A stretch of 24,464 bases of DNA from Lachnospiraceae bacterium (GCA_024699595.1 JAILPG010000172.1:1-24464), one strand, 5' to 3'; shown: positions 17,901 through 22,032, numbered from the stretch's first letter. Translations and numbers: made by a program. Notes: generated by a model from the letters alone, not told the origin.

Positions 17901-18677
17901 GTAGCACCTCCGGGACATGTATTAAGCTCCGATACGATCTCGTTCTCGATCTCTGCGGCAGAGACAGACGTGAAGGTAACCTTCACAAACGAGAGAAAAC
18001 TTGGTGCAGCAAGACTGTTCAAGGTTGATGCCGAAACAGGAGCGGCTCTTGCGGGAGCAGTATTTGAGCTCTACTCAAGCACTCCGAGAACAGCAGGCCA
18101 GGCGGCAGCTTCCACGATCTACACGGATGCATATTACCGCTATGGAACCTATGTAACGAACTCAGCAGGTGAGATCTTTGTACCTGATCTTCCTTGGGAT
18201 GACTACTATTTCTTAGAGACGGTAGCACCTCCCGGATATGAGCTTGGCAATGATGTGGACGGCAGTCCTCTGGTATACACCTTCAAGGTTGATTCAACGA
18301 CAGTTGAGAGCGTTGCTGTAAGCCTTGGTGAGATCAGGAACCGTAAGCCGACTCCTACACCTACGCCGACTCCTACACCTACGCCGACACCGACACCCGG
18401 ACCTACACCGACACCTACACCGTCACCGACGGTAAGGCCTACACCGACACCTACCGGTGGAGTACTTGGTGAGAGAAGGACCAGGGACGGCGGAGTGCTC
18501 AAGGGAGTACTGGGAGTACGTTCCGCACCTGAAAAGGGCGTTCTCGGCGAGAGAATAGGACCTACAACAGGAGATGCATCAAACATCGCACTGTGGCTGT
18601 TACTGCTTGCAGCATGCATAAGCACAATAGTAGGAATAATCATTCAGAGTAAAAAGAAAAGGCATAAAAGAGCCTAA
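2937..18677 (+). CDS. Giant wall-anchored adhesin with about 36 SpaA/Cna_B-type repeats
   Basis: A 5246-residue secreted protein, expected to form a long stiff surface fibre for adhesion. Order of parts: signal peptide 1-29 (RRW n-region, cleavage probably VFA|VD); acidic spacer about 30-120; beta-rich N-terminal region with a module seen in clostridial adhesins (about 366-540); choice-of-anchor A-like domain about 551-848; two FctA/Spy0128-like domains about 853-992 and 997-1184; about 36 prealbumin-like repeats 1185-5137; Pro-Thr linker 5138-5175; VLGxR repeats 5176-5207; sorting signal from GPTTG 5208-5212 with a hydrophobic segment and KKKRHKRA tail. Most repeats show a Lys in the first strand, a Glu in the LxWGxYYFxE strand and a closing Asn or Asp, the trio that forms internal isopeptide bonds in Cna_B/SpaA domains. 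The frame is intact for 15.7 kb. The class B sortase 204 bp upstream is the likely anchoring enzyme. The ligand cannot be read from the sequence. Confidence 0.93.
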   Translation: MSKRRWLRSLIALVALTAMLTENTYSVFAVDASGIAEETEAPAEFTDAPVVEVTTEPAEEVPVDDVTVQDQIPEENQIPAEEPAVSEYSEPVEEDLLQSENFVESEFVETPEVTLTSGDETRAVEPSVKILDEGSGEYIEVEGYDYVPLYVNTDQMNSRDSFELSIEAPELAEFNEKLLGDLHKEDSNIYTFDQLDKQILKIWVGTISEGMEVQYSIREDDGYPQITLISADDPEVEKVLSVSEEGKSAYGSGLDEILITLDASELPEGQLYSLIINTAADAYAEGGYIEDGKITNLSADVTSLRIYNLDDQSFDIYVQGMESETITGEFSVDSVENGALRIKVYDSEEEQKINTKRVYEYEDSKVYVKATLETPDAVPDDADFVVTEVTASTPGYNYDAYMEALNNNAARITEDADESDGPVFDESNTALYDIAFFVYDEEAEKMVEFQPEESSVSISIRFKNAQLENEIGAEENDDVTMVHLPLIEEVKENVDSTQEATSISASDIQVEIIDADTSVSTEKTDFVLADLSVVGAVVNGKAKMTAGPARNYVSVLGDAIYYGIVADELKIGAHMDTNFATRDLQSSAQITAGKYTGSNNPGNFIIASYSSGQNWWVDAKVAEKTFIIYTTNDAYNKMNKGNLASNNPKLVVDTTRSSSDLALEVNNMRSAVAAESAAINSYASENGYKLSSVATHLTPGNNSTPYVLDTTALGSGTYYIQIDSSEEMADIFNHGGDLHIKMNSDQTIIFNIGGTGDVRFGNKFCVSIDGGAYVDTDKGDQTADALARRIIFNISGDRNVKTDGGSITGTVICPNAYFYNGAMSTGWLVARKAENGQEWHGVWQDMPPSYPCSTTITARKQVKNNNETRDPSALEKFWFDLYSYDWNSQKYTLIDSKQNNGSSVTFTTQSFDAPGTYAYKVTERVENGSYQYDKTEYLIQIDVAFDQNTRKHVITDKRIYSYVRTANEVSLDLTRTNNLIGNDYSCIVFTNPTEPATYDFPVTKFFYVNDGTDWSKKSLTDNYAQRGFGGNWPDGATFTFKIEDFDGGAANAGAGIIYPHKDVMPQQTQVTVTKDNPTASFGTITFYPDTSGYYYTSNGQKVYPKTYMWKITEVIPPENERVPGVVYTQRPVYLKLFVNTIEANGIVRVELDDNVSYVNDNSIQDFHCFKNYRHPFEFINAYYTGSLEVVKDLVTRSGNNNTETFYVAVKDSRGTYYDTAGNKHDTVFPVAVHASNSVDGKAKFDNLPVGEYTVVEVDNNGNPVGNGFPYSVTYAPNDAKAAITAENLNKTVKITNTERIFKLRIFKTNGSEQPLEGATFTITNTSVEPNQSWTKVTGADGYAEFDKLPIGTYTYAEVKADGTSGVPAGYMSGTGCSGTFTITAADFNGQLDLVKNINAINTPIKGTVKLHKKTDQNKPLAGAIFELRKDTADGAVVYATGTTGNYVYTDSSNGALFRFETDKDGLIKISGLPMGNYVFKEISAPPGYEISQADTTFEIDVPDETEDVDVTNTNNKAGVKFKKVDAVNNNEGLAGVTFALYKVGQNKPIISSVSSDKAGYVKVTGLEIGQYYFQEITPAAGHAKFEGDLTFEIKDGDGDTIITLDDVTKTIDDTEIEGGKCALVENDRLRGTVKVHKYGVTNATDLSGKVDLKDVGFRLVECDASGNATNKQINAAKTAVTDEHGYAEFTNVAWGYYYLEETSAPAEYRIMTQKTEVFKIGTGEGAVMSKEFVGDDSIINEKKKGTVRLIKKDAGDKENVINDAVFALYKVSGSTKTPVAGSPFTVTNGTIEVQNLEYGNYEFVETIPPKGFIKDETPHPFTIDGEHDDQDIDAYVTVTNERELGKVKLVKKDHDGNELDGAEFELYSTNTSNIWQNIQKTFSNKKYFKYGLEKYVVNGSLEIKDLPWGDYFFIETKAPKGHVLTEEMANMHYTFTIGPVGEETVQIDAGTITVENEKERGAIKLIKKDAANPNITLEGADFYLYKDDVAITEGSSPKTYTTDENGEIKVDNLEWGEYYFKEIKAPRGYITPTGDAANTTKVVIDENNTFSTVGYKTVEKTNDKIFGSLILHKVDASAEQNPLVGATFYLVKIEDGQEKLVNVTGANGVYTYEKVAGLLANLINNKQVLPTDAQGILRISRLPYGTYRIYEEDAPEGYKRVESGYGFTIDESEEVIDYKFVNPLVKANIKFIKLDDNADKLDGAKFELFKKNKEGAWISQGEMIADKNGLVEKRGLGIGEYYFVETEAPKGFYIVKDTDGKPKKYTFEVTAADYTTDDSKYVEIHGTVKHESDYAVKNMPIKGKVRLIKVDSTSNVNLSGAKFNLYADGNRAPIKDSPYTTNENGVIEVRNLDWGKYYFKEIEAREGYALDDKTEYWFEVNKDNVAESDSAGWISRFYKLETDIGGNKYVEVIGNKLILGQAQLVKKDADTRKVLAGVKFGLYHAADDTPVAGYENGIISDEHGLVTTNKDLRKGSYYFKEISTDENYILSNEKYNFTIDQSNMDEVVKAGTDGIAYNTPKTGTVELFKYELIDNKVSGIKGAEFTLYKKKDGVFGIFSKGEDKGTYTTGTDGTFKIEGLPWGDYQLVETKAPDGFEYDPKNPKTVTFTIGRGQLSYVDAERKTVRNDRLKGKVGLIKTEEGNSNIKLENAIFDLYKQNVSDPIRKDLHTNAQGEITVDNLDWGTYYFIEKQAPSGYLLPAVTRTKDLEITAQNVANYTKTPLTAEVTNKKIIGKAHLEKEDENKNKLSGAGFKLYKEDGTQVKTVFKSDGVYEADPVNGTDAELWVNAGGMLDVSELVAGEYYFLETTAPGGYNLNTAQHTFKVAEDGKTVYVTCIDSEVQAGVEFTKIARSVIGGENNDVNLDGAVFWLYLVGGNTDGTDKKIRESISKDGGKVLETGLSSGSYYFVEKSVPYNAYSFNAEAKYTFTIEDSYNGKIINLDTGDTVINTPKKGSVELLKVDDEDNALDGAEFSLYKYVDGTVTGDILIKSGLTSDANGIVSYSGLDWGKYYMVETKASTGFAIELDANGKAKHYDFTVKEETVKDTYKLKAVNDKLPGSLNIEKIDSVLRTGMDGVEFTLYKNSVAESNKITTIEIVGGKASVPNLDWGDYVLKETKTTDKHVLDPTERKFTISADHLVQNYTAGDAIENERIQGYVELHKVEEGTNRNLEGIKFKLYSGTKGSGEFINEYETDDQGRLFQVNPKTGDHEFKIGPLDAGDYYFEEETPTGYEKYAGDLNFKITKDVKLASFTAGDSVKNTPKKGGARLIKKGDHGEVLSGAEFILYSKTAHNMIQSLKILVNGAYEDGKYYTNDDGVLEVKDLEWGEYYFKETKAPKGYEIINPDATYDFTIDANTNGQTVEVENSPVVNKRLPGKLKLTKLDAGDNTPLANAKFKLYQITKDGDVDVSAKYGAVNGMFVTPANGEIEIDKVEWGDYYFLEWQAPDGYVFDENNRPKSATLSVNATNYSDKTHMMETQEDEMTNTKGHGYAALQKKFANGNIPASLSGISFDLIKVEDEKETRIDTYITDVNGMITADVIGPLEFGSYYFKEVALSDAAKAASYTLSDQELTFEITKDEPIEKAVTYEYTNTDVHGGAEFAKVESGLKKDTIAGIKFDIFKVEAGKADAAQGFVTASDQGIVRTENRPMGLYYFIENKQSANDHGYDWNDTKYYFEITKTDKKMVDVHVGAPDGPVTTTVENDRLKGTIELVKLGRDSSGTAAAPIDLRTAEFELYDGNGQRIMTSAQLAPFTSEKKITVTGLEWGSYYFKEIKAPKGYVLPEGPSAISNTVTIDATNVKGATIEHPLTCEITDDTIKVYLSKREIAGNDELPGAFMQLFEKNTSGTGSKYGRKIVEWTSSTSPKLVEKLESGKTYILHEDNTPAGYAYAEDIEFTVNSDGSVTTNARIISATNAPNGTTIIMEDKALDLFISKKSLGANNELPGATLTISAESDPDTPLQTFIMAGEPQKITVPLVIGDKYILAETKSPDGYYTAEPITFSVTADGQFKIEDDPSAYATILAKNALVMYDRPIEVEISKTRLTGTDKDYVAGARLTLKEKKKDGTFTNLYSWTSTGGPEKMPYGKLKVGGTYVIHEDYAPDGFIKADDVEFTVLDFDKLGKTDTNGVIAQCVNVKDDIRKTIITKKGLTGQDELPGAELAIYEGSNMIANWTSGLKPAVLISILESDQTFTAKERQALSDKYNIIYGVTLKAGHKYILRELSAPAGYSLAGDVEFTVKEDGTTVPQPVSMIDKPIAIAFEKRDVSTKNNLAGATMQILDENDKVVTEWTSGTLPYIATIDPDYDQTKYAGRLDVKLVLGKTYKLHEAKAPGEYNLAADVTFKVEKTDVYGTTVRSVVMYDYKGGETGIDGTKTWIVPRDPDGNLIPGFKYPKVTIGLYRDSTKKGVMDADPIQTIVLENGETTYAFGNLEKYNQNSEENYEYTYKVDEVVDEQDNSGFDKIVEKNPDGSYSITNRLKQEYVDYNGTKQWILYRDEDGNIDMTKMYADIVITLVCDGVKTDKTVTIKNGARGTDGKETFKFEHLDKYDLTTGKEHVYTVIESGDNTYKQKISAREYEAMITNTPINDPFYIKGIKNWIDPIGAKRPDVTIQLYRDGKLFKQTKLAADDTFEFGPLWEYNLGYGEDEPTVDGHKFVYEVKETGAENYSFIVDFNGEIKEVKSGDKVERIAYATITNTIKQEYVEISGTKFWHDSGNSAKRPTIYVDLFRDGQLIERKMIPNTTTDYSFKDLPKYDLSKAPARLYDYAVKEEAVECYVSAPENGYTIDTSVENPDRYKNADGIWVYPYKDINFENTPYKIQVNKIDATNKAELKGAVLSITRLKTGDKITWTSDGTPHIIEGKEGNFLLVPGEKYLLKEEYAPEGYLPVQDQEITIGENGGVEKVVTMPDPPIIGKVTLTKRDATTREVLAGAVFQLYDKTGKLVRATGSAGSYKYSTDGTGTTSFAVSSTGVLEITDLCYGTYYFRETVAPPGHVLSSDTISFSISAAETDVKVTFTNERKLGAARLFKVDAETGAALAGAVFELYSSTPRTAGQAAASTIYTDAYYRYGTYVTNSAGEIFVPDLPWDDYYFLETVAPPGYELGNDVDGSPLVYTFKVDSTTVESVAVSLGEIRNRKPTPTPTPTPTPTPTPTPGPTPTPTPSPTVRPTPTPTGGVLGERRTRDGGVLKGVLGVRSAPEKGVLGERIGPTTGDASNIALWLLLLAACISTIVGIIIQSKKKRHKRA
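4032..4553 (+). other. Adhesin N-terminal module (residues about 366-539)
   Basis: Begins near KVYVKATLETPDAVPDDADF, contains YNYDAYMEALNNNA, YDIAFFVYDEE and VSISIRFKNAQLENE, and ends near SVVGAVVNG. From memory, this pattern recurs near the N-terminus of large Cna_B-repeat proteins in gut Clostridia, without an assigned function. The call is pattern memory, not a profile match. Confidence 0.5.
4587..5480 (+). other. Choice-of-anchor A-like domain of the adhesin (residues about 551-848)
   Basis: An opening strand set (YVSVLGDAIYYGIVADELKI), a helix with AVAAESAAINSYASE, then TIIFNIGG and the diagnostic late part IIFNISGDRNV...GGSITGTVICPNAYF...TGWLVARK...EWHGVW. This matches the late core of the choice-of-anchor A domain (extracellular proteins with varied C-terminal anchors). 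It is the best candidate for the binding head of the fibre; that role is inferred from its distal position. Confidence 0.7.
5493..6488 (+). other. Two pilin isopeptide-linkage (FctA/Spy0128-like) domains
   Basis: The first (residues about 853-992) has TARKQVKNNNETRDPSALEKFWFDLYS, FDAPGTYAYKVTE, YDKTEYLIQIDV and ends IVFTNP. The second (about 997-1184) has FPVTKFFYVNDG, ATFTFKIEDFDGG, SFGTITFYPDTSGYY, YMWKITEVIPP and ends EFINAYYTG. A strand-1 Lys, a Glu in the Y-x-W/Y-x-[IV]-T-E strand and a closing Asn are the features of streptococcal pilin isopeptide domains. Confidence 0.7.
6489..14387 (+). repeat. Repeat block A: about 24 SpaA-type domains (residues 1185-3817)
   Basis: Domains begin with GxVxLxKxD at about 6489, 6835, 7146, 7482, 7824, 8163, 8463, 8814, 9129, 9492, 9837, 10188, 10497, 10824, 11130, 11460, 11793, 12105, 12396, 12723, 13056, 13398, 13719 and 14052. 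Each carries LxGAxFxLY, then LxWGxYYFxExxAPxGY, then FTI and a closing Asn (Asp in two). Period is about 300-370 bp. Repeats are clearly diverged from one another at DNA level apart from short stretches around the WGxYYFKE codons, so the array is old rather than freshly amplified. Confidence 0.88.
14388..16028 (+). repeat. Repeat block B: five variant domains with WTS motif (residues 3818-4364)
   Basis: Five domains starting near 14388, 14721, 15039, 15357 and 15705 share SKxxxxGxxELPGAxL in the first part, a central WTSG or WTSx.xP in most, GKTYILHEDxxPAGY-like strands and an F-T-V strand followed by a closing Asp (MEDKAL, MYDRP, VKDDIR, MIDKP, MYDYKG). They are still prealbumin-like folds but a distinct subfamily from block A. 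Confidence 0.8.
16029..17384 (+). repeat. Repeat block C: four classical Cna_B domains (residues 4365-4816)
   Basis: Four domains start with GIDGTKTWIVPRD (about 16035), DYNGTKQWILYRDEDG (about 16386), YIKGIKNWIDPIGAKRPDV (about 16707) and EISGTKFWHDSGNSAKRPTI (about 17043). The sequence GTKxW followed by RP...I.L.RDG, a Y.VxE strand and ITN is that of the collagen-binding-protein B-type stalk domain. They interrupt the SpaA-type array near the wall-proximal end. Confidence 0.88.
17385..18347 (+). repeat. Repeat block D: three wall-proximal SpaA-type domains (residues 4817-5137)
   Basis: One WTS-type domain (IQVNKIDATNKAELKGAVL, about 17385) is followed by two block A-type domains (IGKVTLTKRDATTREVLAGAVF, about 17673, and LGAARLFKVDAETGAALAGAVF, about 18000). 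The last one has LPWDDYYFLE, where Asp replaces the usual Gly of the WG pair. Confidence 0.85.
18348..18461 (+). repeat. Pro-Thr wall-spanning linker
   Basis: Codons alternate Pro and Thr over 38 residues (5138-5175) with a few Gly, Ser, Val and Arg breaks. At DNA level an 18-bp unit (ACTCCTACACCTACGCCG) occurs twice in tandem at 18351-18386. Such extended linkers cross the peptidoglycan just before a sorting signal. The tandem unit is a place where length could vary between strains. Confidence 0.9.
18462..18674 (+). other. VLGxR repeats and C-terminal sorting signal with GPTTG
   Basis: Four short units begin VLGERR, VLKG, VLGVR and VLGERIG (residues 5176-5207). Then GPTTG (5208-5212) replaces LPxTG, followed by a hydrophobic segment (about 5216-5237, starting NIALWLLLLAACISTIVG) and the positive tail KKKRHKRA. 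Only the Leu of the canonical motif is lost; Pro, Thr and Gly are kept. The Clostridioides difficile class B sortase is known to accept SPxTG and PPxTG, a relaxed first position like this one. Confidence 0.85.
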
Positions 18678-18692
18678 TCACTGAATGAGAAG

Positions 18693-18734
18693 AGCCGAAA
18701 GGCTGATAAAGAAAATCCGGGAATAAAAGCCCGG
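18693..18734 (+). repeat. Two small stem-loops after the adhesin stop
   Basis: AGCC-GAAA-GGCT (18693-18704, a GNRA tetraloop) and CCGGG-N8-CCCGG (18717-18734) lie between the adhesin stop and the terminator. They may protect the 3' end of the very long mRNA; this is inferred from position. Confidence 0.5.
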
Positions 18735-18741
18735 TAACAGA

Positions 18742-18770
18742 GGAAAACCGGTCATTATGGCCGGTTTTCC
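18742..18770 (+). terminator. Intrinsic terminator of the adhesin gene
   Basis: GGAAAACCGG (18742-18751) pairs perfectly over 10 bp with CCGGTTTTCC (18761-18770) around a 9-base loop; CCGTTT follows. The T-run lies mostly inside the 3' arm, so it may work in either direction. Confidence 0.8.
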
Positions 18771-18789
18771 CGTTTAAGAGATTTTATGC

Positions 18790-18818
18790 TTGCAAACAGA
18801 AGGGTGCTATGTTAAAAT
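18790..18818 (+). promoter_or_regulatory. Sigma-A type promoter of secG
   Basis: TTGCAA (18790-18795), a 17-bp spacer and TAAAAT (18813-18818). It comes right after the adhesin terminator and gives a leader of about 70 bases before secG, so the housekeeping genes have their own transcription start. Confidence 0.7.
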
Positions 18819-18893
18819 AATCGTTGCTGTAACGAAATATCATCGTTTGCCGTATATGGGTGCAGATGCACCGGTATGTTTTTGGAGGTTAAT

Positions 18894-19133
18894 ATGGGTG
18901 TTCTCAGAGTGATACTGACAATTATATTTATAATAGTATGCCTGGTGCTTACGACAATAGTGCTGATGCAGGAAGGCAAGTCCGCAGGACTCGGAGCCAT
19001 ATCAGGTATGGCAGAGACCTACTGGGGCAAGAACAAAGGCCGTTCCCTTGAGGGAAGACTCGTGAAGATCACGAAGTTTCTGGCAGTGGGCTTTTTAGTA
19101 CTTGCCGTGATACTGAATATCGGCAGTTTGTAG
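18894..19133 (+). CDS. secG: Preprotein translocase subunit SecG
   Basis: A 79-residue membrane protein of the SecYEG channel, which exports unfolded proteins across the membrane. Two membrane segments (about 3-24 and 60-77) flank the conserved cytoplasmic loop, here QEGKSAGLGAISG then ETYWGKNKGRSLEGRLVKIT, which is diagnostic. The start is ATG 18894: GGAGG at 18884-18888 sits 5 bases upstream. An in-frame ATG at 18876 lies before this binding site and is rejected. SecG will help export the adjacent giant adhesin, but its position is that of the conserved secG-rnr-smpB-ssrA series, so this neighbourhood need not be functional. Confidence 0.96.
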   Translation: MGVLRVILTIIFIIVCLVLTTIVLMQEGKSAGLGAISGMAETYWGKNKGRSLEGRLVKITKFLAVGFLVLAVILNIGSL

Positions 19134-19149
19134 AATACAGACGATGTTT

Positions 19150-19184
19150 AAGCACTCCTTTGGTAACCCGGGAGTGCTTTTTTC
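19150..19184 (+). terminator. Intrinsic terminator after secG
   Basis: AAGCACTCC (19150-19158) pairs with GGAGTGCTT (19171-19179), followed by TTTTTCTTT. This is a textbook stem plus T-run. No clear promoter is seen in the 41 bases before rnr, so rnr may depend on readthrough. Confidence 0.9.
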
Positions 19185-19225
19185 TTTAAACCACCGGTTT
19201 ATTAATTCCGGACAGAAATCAGAGT

Positions 19226-21349
19226 ATGATAAGTGAAACACAAAACAGAAAAAACTTAATATTAAAGCTCATGTCGGAGCCTAAGTATGTCCCTATGAAG
19301 GAAAAGGAGCTTGCGGTCTTTTTACAGGTTAAGAAGGAGGATCGTGACGATTTAAAGGAAATACTTGACAGCCTGCTCTTTGAACAGAAGATGATGGTGT
19401 CAATGCGGGGAAAATATTCGCTCTATAAGGAGAAAAAGCTTACAGGAATATACCGTTCCACCATGCACGGATTCGGATTCGTGGAGACGGAGGATGAGAA
19501 TGACGACTACTATATTCCGGAGGGTATGAGTCTTAATGCAATGTACGGGGATACGGTCGAGATATCCGTACTTAAGAAAAGGCGTGGAAAGCGCCGCGAA
19601 GCAGAGATAGTAAAGATCCTTGAGAGAGCCACGGATACGGTGGTTGGAACCTACGAAAGAGGAAAGAACCATTATGGATTTGTGGTGCCGGACAATGCTA
19701 AGTTATCCAGGGATATCTTTATCCCCGTTGAAAGATCCAAAGGAGCAATGGATGGTCACAAGGTGGTCTGCGAGATAACGGATTACGGTACGGAGAGCAG
19801 ATCTCCGGAGGGAAAGATCATTGAGATACTCGGACACATCACCGACCCCGGAGTGGATATCCTCTCTGTTATAAAGGGATACAATCTGCAGCTTGAATTT
19901 CCTGAAAAAGTGATGCACATGGCAGAGAGGATACCTGAGGAGATACAGGAAGCCGAAATGGCAGGAAGGCTTGACCTTCGTGATGTGATGATGGTCACGA
20001 TAGACGGCGAGGACTCAAAGGACCTCGATGATGCGGTAAGCCTTGAAATGGACGGTGAGAATTACAGACTGGGCGTGCATATTGCGGATGTATCCAATTA
20101 TGTGAAGGAAAACAGTGCTCTCGACAAAGAGGCCCTAAAAAGAGGATGCAGTGTGTATCTGGTAGACCGTGTGATACCGATGCTTCCGAGACGCCTGTCA
20201 AACGGGATCTGCTCCTTAAATGAAAGTGTTGACCGGCTGACCTTAAGCTGTATAATGACCATAGACAAAAAGGGTCACGTTATCGATCATAAGATAGCAG
20301 AGAGCATCATTAAGACAAACAGGAGGATGACTTATACTGCCGTCAATGCTATATTAGAAGAAAACGATCCTGAGCTTTTCAGGGAATATGAGGAGATTGT
20401 GCCCATGTTTTTCCTGATGAAGGAGCTTGCAGCGATCCTTCGGGATAAGAGAAAAAAGCGCGGATCGATAGATTTTGACCTCGATGAGACGAAGATACTG
20501 CTTGACGAAAAGGGGCATCCGACCTATGTAGGCCCGTATGAAAGAAATACTGCGACCAGGCTTATTGAGGAATTCATGCTGATAGCAAATGAAACGGTTG
20601 CCGAGCATTTTTACTGGCTGAAGCTTCCGTTTGCGTACAGGATACATGAAGCCCCCGATATTGAAAAAGTTAGAAAGCTTTCTTCGTTTATCCGAAACTT
20701 CGGCTACGGGCTGCATATAAAGGGCGATGAGGTGCATCCCAAGGAACTGCAGAAGCTTCTTGCAAAATGCGAGGGGACAGCCGAAGAAGAGCTCATAAGC
20801 AGGCTTACCTTAAGGTCAATGCAGAGGGCAAAATATTCACCCGAGTGCCTGGGTCATTACGGTCTTGCCTGCGATTATTACTGCCATTTCACCTCGCCGA
20901 TAAGGAGATATCCTGATCTTCAGATACACAGGATCATAAAGGAATCCCTGCATATGCGGCTTAAGGATGAGAGAATAGCACACTACGAAAAGATACTTCC
21001 CGATGTCTGCAAAAGCTCAAGCGCATGCGAGAGAACGGCAGATGAAGCCGAGAGAGAGGTCGACAAGCTCAAGAAGGCCGAGTATATGCTTGATAAGATC
21101 GGAGAGGTATACTCCGGAATGATAAGCGGGATCACGAACTGGGGTATATATGTGGAGCTTGACAATACGGTCGAAGGTCTGGTGCATATCTCAAAGATCG
21201 CAGGTGATTATTATGTATTCAACGAGGACTCGTATGAGCTTGTCGGAGAAGCGACAGGGAAAAAGTATGTTCTCGGGCAGAGGGTTAATATAAGAGTAAA
21301 TGCTGTCGATATGATGTTAAGAAGCGTTGATTTTCTGCTTGAAGAATAG
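19226..21349 (+). CDS. rnr: Ribonuclease R (3'-5' exoribonuclease)
   Basis: A 707-residue processive exonuclease of the RNB family. It degrades structured RNA and, with tmRNA-SmpB, faulty mRNA on stalled ribosomes. Order: winged-helix N-terminus (about 5-65), cold-shock domains (about 72-220), RNB catalytic domain (about 245-570) with the metal-binding series Asp260, Asp266, Asp268, Asp269 in TIDGEDSKDLDDAVSL and the later DRVIPMLPRRLSNGICSLN, and a C-terminal S1 domain (about 625-705; YSGMISGITNWGIYVEL). Length is typical. ATG 19226 has only a weak upstream site, but the following residues match the usual family N-terminus; ATG 19271 has none and is less likely. smpB follows after 79 bp. Confidence 0.97.
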   Translation: MISETQNRKNLILKLMSEPKYVPMKEKELAVFLQVKKEDRDDLKEILDSLLFEQKMMVSMRGKYSLYKEKKLTGIYRSTMHGFGFVETEDENDDYYIPEGMSLNAMYGDTVEISVLKKRRGKRREAEIVKILERATDTVVGTYERGKNHYGFVVPDNAKLSRDIFIPVERSKGAMDGHKVVCEITDYGTESRSPEGKIIEILGHITDPGVDILSVIKGYNLQLEFPEKVMHMAERIPEEIQEAEMAGRLDLRDVMMVTIDGEDSKDLDDAVSLEMDGENYRLGVHIADVSNYVKENSALDKEALKRGCSVYLVDRVIPMLPRRLSNGICSLNESVDRLTLSCIMTIDKKGHVIDHKIAESIIKTNRRMTYTAVNAILEENDPELFREYEEIVPMFFLMKELAAILRDKRKKRGSIDFDLDETKILLDEKGHPTYVGPYERNTATRLIEEFMLIANETVAEHFYWLKLPFAYRIHEAPDIEKVRKLSSFIRNFGYGLHIKGDEVHPKELQKLLAKCEGTAEEELISRLTLRSMQRAKYSPECLGHYGLACDYYCHFTSPIRRYPDLQIHRIIKESLHMRLKDERIAHYEKILPDVCKSSSACERTADEAEREVDKLKKAEYMLDKIGEVYSGMISGITNWGIYVELDNTVEGLVHISKIAGDYYVFNEDSYELVGEATGKKYVLGQRVNIRVNAVDMMLRSVDFLLEE

Positions 21350-21428
21350 CCCGCAATACAGTGAACGGTCTGATGAGTAAGAGGATCAGGGTATTGTTAA
21401 AAACAGATCTATATAAACAGGTGATGAC

Positions 21429-21899
21429 ATGCCAAGGGATATGAGCGGAGGCATAAAGCTTATCGCTAACAACAAAAAAGCATATCATGATTACTTTATC
21501 GAGGATAAGTATGAGTGCGGCATTGAGCTGTACGGTACGGAGATAAAATCAATGCGTATGGGCAAATGCAGCATCAAGGAGGCATATGTCCGCATAGAAA
21601 ACGGTGAAGCCTTTATCATAGGGATGAACGTTAGTCCCTATGAAAAGGGTAATATCTTTAACAGGGATCCTCTCCGCACTCGAAGGCTATTGATGCATAA
21701 GTCTGAGATCAACAAGCTTGCGGGGAAGTTAAGTGAGCAGGGATATACGCTGATGCCGCTTTCGGTATATCTAAAGAACTCAAAGGCTAAGGTTGAGATC
21801 GGACTGGCCAAGGGCAAGAAGCTTTATGACAAGCGCCAGGCGATCGCCCAGAAAGACATGAAGAGGGAGACAGAGAGAGACTTCAAGATGAAGCTCTGA
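21429..21899 (+). CDS. smpB: SsrA-binding protein SmpB
   Basis: A 156-residue RNA-binding protein that escorts tmRNA into the empty A site of stalled ribosomes. Family marks: [32 protein letters not shown] at the start, [44 protein letters not shown] and a basic C-terminal tail ([23 protein letters not shown]) that fills the mRNA channel. The length is normal. AGGTGAT at 21420-21426 precedes ATG 21429. Its RNA partner ssrA begins 43 bp after the stop, the usual arrangement in Firmicutes. Confidence 0.98.
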   Translation: MPRDMSGGIKLIANNKKAYHDYFIEDKYECGIELYGTEIKSMRMGKCSIKEAYVRIENGEAFIIGMNVSPYEKGNIFNRDPLRTRRLLMHKSEINKLAGKLSEQGYTLMPLSVYLKNSKAKVEIGLAKGKKLYDKRQAIAQKDMKRETERDFKMKL

Positions 21900-21932
21900 A
21901 TAGTTACAATAGGTTACTGTGAAAAACAAAAA

Positions 21933-21938
21933 TATATA
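21933..21938 (+). promoter_or_regulatory. Possible -10 box of ssrA
   Basis: TATATA ends 4 bases before the predicted 5' end of tmRNA. No convincing -35 is found at 16-18 bp, so this may be a weak promoter or tmRNA may come mainly from processing of the smpB transcript. Confidence 0.35.
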
Positions 21939-22032
21939 TCGCGGGCCTGTACAGGTTTCGACGGGGGTTTAGAAGTTAGGATAGCCATCCGTGGCTCCAT
22001 ACCACGTAAAAAATGGAAAACTAAATATAAAC

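Noticed and set aside
18348..18461. The Thr-Pro DNA repeat as a CRISPR array or minisatellite locus
   Set aside because: It is in frame, codes for a Pro-Thr linker before a sorting signal, and has no spacers.
18876..18893. ATG 18876 as start of secG
   Set aside because: It lies upstream of the GGAGG site at 18884-18888, and the SecG family begins at the later Met.
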